The notes beneath the pieces were generated by a model. That model saw only the letters and a program-made list of their open reading frames with translations, ran no database searches and was not told the DNA's origin. Position numbers and translations under genes: made by a program. Positions 56,330 to 64,000 of a stretch of DNA of 64,000 bases are shown here, one piece after another. Within the stretch, counting starts at the first letter, position 1, and every line of letters begins with the position of its first letter. The stretch comes from Halichondria panicea (taxonomy: Eukaryota; Porifera; Demospongiae; Suberitida; Halichondriidae), in assembly GCF_963675165.1 (NCBI RefSeq), contig NC_087383.1:2510979-2574978 (forward strand), written 5' to 3'.

Positions 56330-57345
56330 AGCAGATTAACGTTCACTTTGGCCCTTCCAAACATCTTCATGATTGCCAGGCCCTCGTATTGCAGCTGAAG
56401 GAGGTCCTGTGTGGGGAGAAGAGAGGGCAGTGAAACACTTCAACTGGTATATAGGACAAAGAATGCATGTATTTGTAAGACAAATGAATACATGTACTTA
56501 CATACACCGTACAAGCATACCAACACTATACCTGACACAAGGCAGTAAACTTCTTGAACACTTTACGTACCTACCAAATTAATTCTACCTGTACACACAC
56601 CCTCACCTGGAGGACCAGCTCCACCTTCTCTATCTGCCTGACGTGATCTCAAACACAATACTTCCGAATCTGAACCTGGGCGAGTAAGAAATAATGTTCA
56701 CATAATTATAGCATAACGTTGCACATAAGATCAAGGTCGTAGCAAGCGGTCAGGCTGGTCAGGTTTTGGCCTAACCACTTTAGCAGCTGAGTAGGTAATG
56801 GTCGTAAATATTGTAAGTGATAATGCGCATGCTGTTTTGGTGAGGAAAAGTGATGACCTTTTTCTTAGGTAAAAAATTCACCACTGTATGCAAAAGTTCC
56901 AATAGTAGAAAAGCAGCTGACCTTTAATCAAGTTGGCCTGACCACTTTAAAGTTGCTTGCTACGCCCCTGCATGAAGATTGGGGCATAAAAATAAGTTAA
57001 TAGCCTCACACTGGAGGAATTGTTAAAGTCTAGATTAGTAGTAGAGTCTGAGCTTCAGTCAAACAGTGGACAAAGTACGTACCAGAGCAATTAATGGCAC
57101 ATGTGATGATGATCATGTTGTTTAATAGAAGTATGCTAGTATAACGGCTACTCAAGTATACGGAGACTCACAGAGTGGGTGGAGCTGATCTCCATGGACA
57201 CTGATGTATGGATGATTGGCCTGGTCACGTCAGAGTACTCGTCGATACCCAGCCTTCTGTCCAGGGGGTCCACTGTCGATGCTCGCAAGAACTCTCTGTG
57301 GGGGGTACAATGAGTGTATGTATATTCATACCCTCTGCATGGCAA
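56330..57345 (-). pseudogene. Block P, copy 5
   Basis: Exons DLLQLQYEGLAIMKMFGRAK (about 56330-56405), IRKYCV.DHVRQIEKVELVL (about 56610-56685) and REFLRASTVDPLDRRLGIDE (about 57165-57300). As in copy 3, AGG replaces the TAG codon but the following segment is frame-shifted by GTATGG. A full hAT-like MITE lies at 56732-56970. It is the second copy of P after NLR4, without an NLR between. Confidence 0.5.
56732..56970. mobile_element. hAT-like MITE (239 bp)
   Basis: Ends CAAGGTCGTAGCAAGCGG and GCTTGCTACGCCCCTG, with inverted GGTCAGGCTGGTCAGG / GGCCTGACC inside; same position relative to block P as 38091-38330, so probably duplicated with the unit. Confidence 0.75.
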
Positions 57346-57499
57346 CGAAAATAGCTAAATTGATGTGCAAATTAGATCATACGATACTTTAGTAGAAGGT
57401 AGAAACACCCATGGCATCATCACATGACCATCATTCGTACATACACACTTTCAACTATTTGACTACAAATTCAGTTTTGGTTATCACATTTCTTATACC

Positions 57500-57910
57500 T
57501 AAACTTCTTGAAGGCGTCCGAGTGTACGGGTTCATTACTGACAGGGCAGCACTCTCAGCCTCAAACTGTGCAAAGGAACAGGAAAAACACGATAAACTCT
57601 TAAACCAACAGATATAACCAGACAATAATCATGGAAAGTTAATAATTTTCTGCTGATTTGGCGTTTTTTACCAACAAATAATTATCTAGTCCAGTACTAG
57701 TTTAATGTACATAGATGCAGTGCATAATGTAGGCCATAATCTGTACAGGTATACTGTACCACTTTTATCACCTGTTGTTTGTAGCACTCAAATATCTACC
57801 CCATCGGCACACTGCTCTGATCCAACTCCTCACAGCGATCCAGTGCCTTCTTGAGCTCTTCCTCCATCACAAGTCTCTCTTGCACAGCAGACTGGGTAAT
57901 AGATTGCATG
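57500..57910 (-). pseudogene. Block R, copy 5
   Basis: FEAESAALSVMNPYTRTPSR exon (about 57512-57573) and the helical exon SAVQERLVMEEELKKALDRC (about 57776-57890), with EELDQSSVPMG following. Matches unit 3 closely. Downstream coiled-coil Q exons are separated from it here by the satellite block. Confidence 0.45.
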
Positions 57911-58690
57911 GTGGTCATGTACACACACACAGGTATACAGATACAACCATCACAATATCGTGGTAGTGGTACAGTAGTTATATAATTGCAGGTACATGTA
58001 TTAATGAAAGCACCGCGGGTGCTGATGCCTCGTTGGAGGTGCAAAGCTACATAACATAAAGCTACACACATTATCATGATGAATATTTTTGCATTTTTGC
58101 TGCATGCAAACTCAAATTGCATGGTGGTCGATCATGTACACACACACACACACAGGTAATACAACCACCATGTGGTAGTGGTACAGCTGTTTGCTCACTG
58201 CATTACCACAAAACAACAAAATACCATACAATGTTGCTATGCAAACAACATGTGGTCCTAAGCAATGATGGCTTCTAGGACTTGTATGTTAAATGGGTAC
58301 TTTTTGAGGGTTACAAAAATGGCTAATCTGCGAGACCCTCAAAAATTACCCGCTATAAGGTGGCCATTAATATTATAGTAAATGCTCTCACGATCTACTC
58401 TTAGTGGTATAATTTTTATATGGAAACTAACATACAAATGAAAGCACCGCGGGTGCTGATGCCTCGGTGGAGATGCCAAAGCTACATAACATAAAGCTAC
58501 TAGAGTTTAATAGCTTTTATACACATGACATGATAAACAATTAATTTTGCTGCATGCAAACTCAAGGAGTGGGTGGGTAATGATCGACCATGATTGTTGT
58601 TAAAAACGATCGATGCCAAAAGTTCAAGTCTAAAATTAATGGCTGCATTAGCAGAGCCTTGCAGCTCTCTTCTCACTCTTGCAGCTACCA
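57911..58690. other. Non-coding DNA with internal duplication
   Basis: ATGAAAGCACCGCGGGTGCT followed by GATGCCTCG(T/G)TGGAG occurs at about 58003 and again at about 58439, with ACATAACATAAAGCTAC after both. The word GCACCGCGGGTGC is itself a palindrome. CA microsatellite at about 58136-58154. No gene supported. Confidence 0.5.
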
Positions 58691-58691
58691 A

Positions 58692-59018
58692 TAGCTAGCG
58701 TTCTAGTGCAGAGCTAACTACTAAGTAGAGTAGCAACACTCAGTAAACAAGTTTGGCTACGTGCTCTTCTGAAAAGGCTGCAATGGCATTCCAAGTAAGC
58801 AAAACTAGGCATAACTCGAGAACAAAGCATTATTTTGCAAATCCACGTATTAAAATCCAAGTAAACATGACTAGAAGCCTATAGAAACTCTTACTTGCAC
58901 TTGATTCATCCTTGAGCAGCTGTAGCAGTCTACACAGACAGACAGACACACACACACACACACACAGACACACAAACACACTACCGTATACCTCGCTTGC
59001 GCATGCGCACCGAGGCAT
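58692..59018. mobile_element. SINE-like repeat, second copy
   Basis: The body (GGCATAACTCGAGAACAAAG, AAATCCACGTATTAAAATCC, ATGACTAGAAGCCTATAGAA) parallels 24290-24400. It is followed by CAGACA/CA microsatellite and the tail CTACCGTATACCTCGCTTGC ... CACCGAGGCATAA. Diverged roughly as a dispersed repeat would be, not as a unit duplicate. Confidence 0.6.
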
Positions 59019-59174
59019 AATTATGGTGAGGATCTGAAATGGAGAATGGGCTGGGACTAGCTTGCATATACCAGCAGATATGATATACATGTAGCTACTA
59101 ACCGTCCACTGAATGTATGGAAAGCAGTGTGAAGGCTGAAGAAATTGTTAGTATGAAGTACTGCAAAGGACATC

Positions 59175-59706
59175 AAACAGTGCATGTACATAGTGGGACC
59201 ATAAGCAGTGCATGTAAATAGTGGGGCCATAGGCAGTGCATGTAAATAGTGGGGCCATAGGCAGTGCATGTACATAGTGGGACCATAGGCAGTGCATGTA
59301 CATAGTGGGACCATAGGCAGTGCATGTACATAGTGGGACCATAGGCAGTGCACGTACACAGTGGGACCATAGGCAGTGCACGTACACAGTGGGACCATAG
59401 GCAGTGCACGTACACAGTGGGGCCATAGGCAGTGCACGTACACAGTGGGGCCATAGGCAGTGCACGTACACAGTGGGGCCATAGGCAGTGCACGTACATA
59501 GTGGGACCATAGGCAGTGCACGTACATAGTGGGACCATAAGCAGTGCATGTACATAGTGGGACCATATAGGCAGTGCATGTACATAGTGGGACCATAGGC
59601 AGTGCATGTACATAGTGGGACCATAGGCAGTGCATGTACATAGTGGGACCATAAGCAGTGCATGTACATAGTGGGACCATAAGCAGTGCATGTACATAGT
59701 GGGACC
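59175..59706. repeat. 28-bp satellite array S5 (about 19 units)
   Basis: Same satellite. The central seven or so units are the GCACGTACACAGTGGG(A/G)CC variant (about 59340-59530) and the outer ones GCATGTACATAG; one CCATATAGGC variant near 59564. The right junction TTTACAGGTCAAATTG equals that of S1. Confidence 0.97.
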
Positions 59707-60179
59707 TTTACAGGTCAAATTGTTGTAAATATTACAACAACAAAGGAGCATGCTATTAACTTGTCAATGTTGATATTGGATTGTGTGGTAGATTGTGAGA
59801 GCTTTGAAGTACTAGTTTTGCTGAGCTGCTAGACACTTGAAACTGGATTGGCTCTGAAAGCACTGTTGACTTTGTACTCTTTTTTTTTTTTTTTTTTGCA
59901 GTTGATCTTAACTGCTTATTCTCTTGTTCAGCCATTGTCTGTTGGCTACTGCTTCCATCTACACCACCTTTAAAGATGCTAAGTTTAATATTACTTTCTC
60001 CAGACACAACTCATCTTTTGTGCGTCCTACTATGTCCCTTTACCGAAGGTTTAGACCAGCTACAGCTTTTAAAGGCCACACATACTTCATTGAGGCAAGC
60101 AGCAAGGCATAATCGACTGGTTAGTGTGTGTGTGACGTGGGTGTGCACAACCATTGTCCCACGCCCATCTTCTAAGCTC
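59707..60179. repeat. Satellite-flanked duplicated segment, second copy
   Basis: Copy of 312-855 with a longer poly-T (about 59880-59897) and the same minus-strand ORF start MSGESNIKLSIFKGG (83 codons, 59756-60007). A TTACCGGTCAAATTGAAGG stretch of copy 1 is shortened here. The right end is cut off at TTCTAAGCTCC, where two satellite units follow directly. Confidence 0.55.
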
Positions 60180-60241
60180 CATAGGCAGTGCATGTACATA
60201 GTGGGACCATAAGCAGTGCATGTACATAGTGGGACCATATA
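60180..60241. repeat. Two-unit satellite stub S6
   Basis: Two 28-bp units between the duplicated segment and the element at 60242; they are the left part of S7, separated by that insertion. Confidence 0.9.
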
Positions 60242-60936
60242 CTCTGCGCAGTTAAGGCCTGGGTCAGGCACTGATAAGATTAATTTTATTCATTGCCTAC
60301 ATTTTATGTAGATGATGTAGATGATGTAGTGTTAATGAGATTCATAATGTTTATTAATGTTATTCATTGCACATGACGTCATAAGGTCAATGTATTTGCT
60401 TAGCTAGCTGCTAGAACTATTGTAGATTATCTTTGGCAACAAATACAGCGGACTTAAACAAGGTAAGAGTAGCTGTTTAGGCCCTCAAAAGATAGAGTTT
60501 GTTGTTATGATTATGTTTCCTTGATGGGAAGTAAAAATGTCCAAAACTTTCTTAGCTATGCTAGCTTCTTTAGCTCTGACAGCCACTCTAGAGGTAGGCT
60601 ATTTTGTGTATCTCAAGAATACAATAACTCTTACTCTTCCCATCAAGGATACTAGTACCTAGCTATGAGATGTTCATCTAGCCTTGTTTTTGAAGCTTGA
60701 TCTTGGCATCTTCAACGCCGTATTTGCAGTTCTCTTTCTGAAAGTGGCATGACGTCATCACCATTTATGGGACTAATTAGCATAATTGAATTAAGCTAAT
60801 CAGAAAAAGAAAACATTGAGCTTCATTTTGGATCATTTTGATGCAGCATACACTGTATACTGCAAATAATACAGCAGTATGAACATAGTGTAAATTTTGG
60901 TGTTGAAATCTGGACCCGGGCCTTAAGTGCGCGGAG
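60242..60936. mobile_element. 695-bp TIR element nested in the satellite
   Basis: The left end CTCTGCGCAGTTAAGGCCTG pairs with the right end CGGGCCTTAAGTGCGCGGAG (about 22 of 24 bases inverted). A TA duplication flanks it; removing the element and one TA restores CCATATAGGCAG, an existing unit variant. The interior contains GATGATGTAGATGATGTAG and a short inverted pair (GAAACATAATCATAACAACA-type AT-rich DNA, CTTGATGGGAAG / CTTCCCATCAAG). No ORF of note. Second element found in this same satellite sequence context. Confidence 0.85.
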
Positions 60937-61334
60937 TAGGCAGTGCATGTACATAGTGGGGCCATAAGCAGTGCATGTACATAGTGGGGCCATAATTAAG
61001 CAGTGCATGTACATAGTGGAACCATAAGCAGTGCATGTACATAGTGGGACCATAAGCAGTGCATGTACATAGTGGGACCATAAGCAGTGCATGTACATAT
61101 TGGGGCCATAAGCAGTGCATGTACATAGTGGGACCATAAGCAATGCATGTACATAGTGGGACCATAAGCAGTGCATGTACATAGTGGGACCATAAGCAGT
61201 GCATGTACATATTGGGGCCATAAGCAGTGCATGTACATAGTGGGACCATAAGCAGTGCATGTACATAGTGGGACCATAGGCAGTGCATGTACATAGTGGG
61301 ACCACAAGCAGTGCATGTACTTAGTGGGACCATA
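60937..61334. repeat. 28-bp satellite array S7 (about 14 units)
   Basis: Mostly AAGCAGTGCATGTACATAGTGGGACC units, with two GTACATATTGGGGCC units 112 bp apart (about 61095 and 61207) that suggest a four-unit local duplication, and one GCAATGC and one CCATAATTAAGC variant. Ends at AAGCTCTGTACACACACTAG as S2 does. Confidence 0.96.
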
Positions 61335-62384
61335 AGCTCTGTACACACACTAGAGGTCAATTTGAGTACCTTTTCTATTTTGCTTAAAAAAATGTTTTTT
61401 CAGGTGAGTTGAAGGTGTACAATGCAGTAAGGAACTAGACTGAATAGTTTTAAGCACAAAACCCCCAAATTGCACGTTAGACAATCATTCCGCCAAATTT
61501 TTCCGGTTGCTGCCCCCCGAACCCCCCCCCAAATGTTCAACAACGTACGGCCGTCGTCATTTCCCCCCTTAGCTAAAAATCCTGCTTGAAACCCTGACAA
61601 TAGTGAGTATTTGTGACATACCGTATAAGTAGAGGTTGTATGGTGAAAATGTTCGTATATTCGTACTGTAGAGCATCATACACTGTACGAAAAATAAAAC
61701 TACAAAACTATTCTACAGCAATAGGCTCAACGTGGCTGTATGAATATTTAAAATACGAAATATTTCCAGTCCTACAGTATTATAAACTCTTTAACCACAA
61801 CTTTGGTAAACATAATATTATTTCTTACCTAAACTTCTTGAAGGTATGAGTGAGTGTTCTGGTTCATTACTGACAGGGCATCATTCTCAGTCTCAACTCA
61901 CATCAACCTCCAGCATGGGGTGGGTCGATCACAGTGACATAACACACACAAACTGTGCAAAGGAACAGGAAAACATGATAAACCGGCATTACGGTAACTT
62001 AAACCAACAGATGATAAATAGACTAAAATCATGAAAAAACTCACTAATAATAACGAGTGTTGCAAACTGCGATGTGCTAATGCATGCCTCTCACTTATAG
62101 TTTCGATTAGGGGGGGAGGGGCTAAATGAGGTTCTTTATACTGCTAATCACAGGGGCCCCTCTTTCCGTACTCTCCTTAAACCCTAATCGCAGTCACGTA
62201 CGTGACCCCTAACCTCTAGCGTGAGAGATATGAATGGGCACGTACGTACATGTAACATCTGCTTAACCGGTACCTCGCGGATATGACACAACAAATCTAC
62301 TGCAACCTGTAAGACTAGTCTCATATACATGTACCACAGAAACAGTGTGCTTGCGTACATGCTAATTTAAAACTACTCACATCT
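61335..62384. repeat. Satellite-right segment, right-hand copy
   Basis: Parallels 1833-2750 and 12318-13295: TTTTTTCAGGTGAGTTGAAGG, the G/C homopolymer block (about 61515-61570), AT-rich DNA, degenerate FEAESAAL exon (about 61846-61900). No gene. Confidence 0.65.
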
Positions 62385-62705
62385 GCCTTGCTGTTGGCCA
62401 GTTCCAATTCTCACTCCAGCTCAGCCATGACACCCGGGTCCATGATTTGAGATCTCTTGAGCAGCTTCTCCTACATGTCTAGATGACTGCACTTCTTCTT
62501 ACTACCACTCTAGAAGGTAAAAAGGAAAACAAAATAATGCATTTGGTAAAGATCTACTCTCGTGTAAACAACATTGTAATTAGTATATACATGTGATGAT
62601 CGTTACCAAATTGTGGGTAAAGGGTCAAAAAAGCAAAATAATTATGATTTTTATAAAAACATTCTTCTCAACTCCTGCCATTCAGGAACCTCGAACCTGG
62701 TAGGT
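62385..62705 (-). pseudogene. Block Q remnant, right-hand copy
   Basis: The acidic exon is reduced to LLKRSQIMDPGVMAELEWEL and LANSKAD (about 62388-62470). The end of the Ser/Thr-rich exon is cut at 62700 (about TPTRFEVPEWQ) by the inserted element 62709-63096. Confidence 0.5.
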
Positions 62706-62708
62706 ATA

Positions 62709-63096
62709 CCATATATCTTCTAATTTATCGGACACTTCTAATTACCCCGGACACTCTTTTGGGCAATTTTTGCTGTTCTAACACAACTTCTAATACAACG
62801 GACACTCCAGTGCTTTAATATTACATTCGTTCTAAATATCCGGACAATATCTTGAGTTACATTCATAGACGGCAAGTAAGACTTAGAGTGCTGCAGTTAG
62901 ATAGCTTGAGTAGCTAGTTTTAGATAGCTAGTGCAACTATTCAGTCACACACTGTTCTATTAAACTTAGCTAGCTTGCATGCAGCTGCTTGCTTGTTCTA
63001 ATTATTCCGGACACTTCGCATGATCTGTTCCAATTATACCCAGACAATTTCCAAAATAATTATTTTTTGCTGTCCGATAAATTAGAAGATATACGG
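62709..63096. mobile_element. 388-bp TTCTAAT/CGGACA TIR element, second intact copy
   Basis: Ends CATATATCTTCTAATTTATC (left, one substitution in the TIR) and GATAAATTAGAAGATATACG; TA at both borders. Internal TTCTAAT...CGGACA motifs at 62717, 62735, 62787, 62829 and 62995 match 47236-47620. It interrupts the Q exon relative to 3345-3400 and 25138-25170, and is not at the same site as the copy in EFR3-C, so the two are independent insertions. Confidence 0.88.
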
Positions 63097-63435
63097 TACT
63101 CAACCTCAATACCGTCCCCCCACACATGTACAAGACTGCCCCATACTCACCAGGGTGTCATACAGGATTTTGAAATAGAGAGGGTAATAAGAAAAGTGAC
63201 TAGAGCTAAAAAAAGGTCAACTGTTATTAGTTAGCAAGAGTTCACAATAGACCTTTATCATGAACTCTTGCTGTTAGTATGTAAAATTGCCAGCTATAGA
63301 CCCCGACTAGTACCTAAATGTAAATTTTAGGGGAGGGAGGATTGGAGCTAGAGGGGGATATCCCCCTTCCCCCTCCCCTGTATGACACCCTGCTCACCCT
63401 TTAGAAGACTGCCCCCCCCATACACACACACTCAC
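63097..63435. other. Non-coding DNA between Q remnant and EFR3-D
   Basis: Matches 28830-28985 and 41870-42040 in its right half (GAACTCTTGCTGTTAGTATG, GGGGGATATCCCCCTTCCCC). The GGGGGATATCCCCC word is a perfect palindrome present in copies C and D but interrupted in B. No gene. Confidence 0.5.
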
Positions 63436-63439
63436 CCCT

Positions 63440-64000
63440 CTAGAAGAATGTCCCACCATAGCCTTTGGAGCTGTCTCCCTCCTCTTAGCAATCACTCCAT
63501 CAATGTGCGTCGTCTTGAGTACCTCATTTCGACTGATCTTGGACGCTAGATGCAGCACACCTGCCACTGTAGCATGTAGCACCACTCTGTGATGTGCCTC
63601 AAGGCCTTTCTCCTTCACAGCAAGCTCTTGCAGCTGGTGTAGGAAGACCAGTATATCCGAGAGCCCTTGATAAGAGAATTCCAGTGTCAGGAGAAATACG
63701 AGTTGGTAGAAAGCGAGTGTGTTAGCAGGGCTAGTGCAGATAGCTTTGGTCAGTTCCAGGAGATTGGTGAAGAGAGAGTTGGCTGTTTTAGAGAGGAACC
63801 TTTTCAAAACCACACCCAGTGAGAGCCCTACAGCCTCCAGACTCACCCAATCACTGCACAAGGGGAGGGTATAAATAAACGTACATGTAGCTGTAAGCAC
63901 TGCACATGATTGTATACATACATGTAGTGAAAGCTAAGACAAAATGGACCTGTATAACTGACAAATAAAATCTAGTACGCCCACTGAACACACACGCACG
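63440..64000 (-). CDS. EFR3: EFR3-D: 3'-part exon of EFR3 homologue, partial, reading frame intact
   Basis: One exon (about 63440-63864) reads DWVSLEAVGLSLGVVLKRFL onward through LLELTKAICTSP, FYQLVFLLTLEFSYQGLSDI, FLHQLQELAVKEKGLEAHHR and ASKISRNEVLKTTHIDGVIA without interruption. It corresponds to the C-terminal helical-repeat part of EFR3. Copies B and C have a 20-odd-bp deletion and a stop at the start of this exon (D bases about 63806-63830 are missing there), so D is the only undamaged version of it. The acceptor side and upstream exons lie beyond 64000. Whether D is a working gene cannot be decided here; the Q block downstream is damaged. Confidence 0.7.

Overview
The window is eukaryotic and reads like the genome of a basal, probably poriferan (demosponge-like), marine invertebrate. 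Genes are split by short GT..AG introns, non-coding DNA is AT-rich and full of short TIR elements, microsatellites and a 28-bp satellite, and there are no bacterial-type operons. The only long intact genes are NLR-type (NACHT + leucine-rich repeat) innate-immune receptors with a death-fold-like N-terminus, a class known to be expanded in sponges. The species assignment is inference.

The window is a tandem array of a roughly 13-15 kb compound unit. Read left to right, a unit holds: (i) an NLR gene on +; (ii) a block of minus-strand exons of an unidentified gene (block 'P', C-terminal part); (iii) a block of minus-strand coiled-coil exons ('R' and 'Q'), in some units replaced or joined by 28-bp satellite arrays; (iv) exons on - of an EFR3 homologue, the plasma-membrane anchor of phosphatidylinositol 4-kinase III alpha; and (v) a 219-codon Ser/Thr/Pro-rich retroelement gag-like ORF on -, placed head-to-head with the next NLR. 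NLR copies lie at 5943-6581 (deletion remnant), 18877-21825 (full), 34083-36964 (C-terminally shortened) and 48944-51894 (full). EFR3 copies lie at 13845-18010 (A), 28985-33045 (B), 42040-47941 (C) and from 63440 off the right edge (D). The left and right ends carry the same satellite-flanked segment (312-855 and 59707-60179), so the array very probably continues both ways.

The genes have very different fates. NLR copies 2, 3 and 4 keep open three-exon structures with the same phase-1 introns, Walker A and Walker B motifs and LRRs. The three fully visible EFR3 copies each carry several different frameshifts, stops or exon deletions, and the P/Q/R blocks also carry stops, so the NLRs appear to be the maintained payload and EFR3/P/Q/R passengers. 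NLR4 is a mosaic: its first two thirds match NLR3 almost exactly, while its LRR region and immediate 3' flank match NLR2, as expected from gene conversion that shuffles the ligand-sensing repeats.

Many insertions can be delimited because sister units supply the empty site: TA-target elements inside the satellite (10409-11761, 60242-60936), three elements in EFR3-C introns (43960-44583, 44765-45095, 45214-45774), one family with reiterated internal TTCTAAT...CGGACA motifs (47236-47620, 62709-63096 and degenerate copies), a 1.5-kb long-TIR element (54484-56010), and a stem-loop just upstream of three of the four NLRs.
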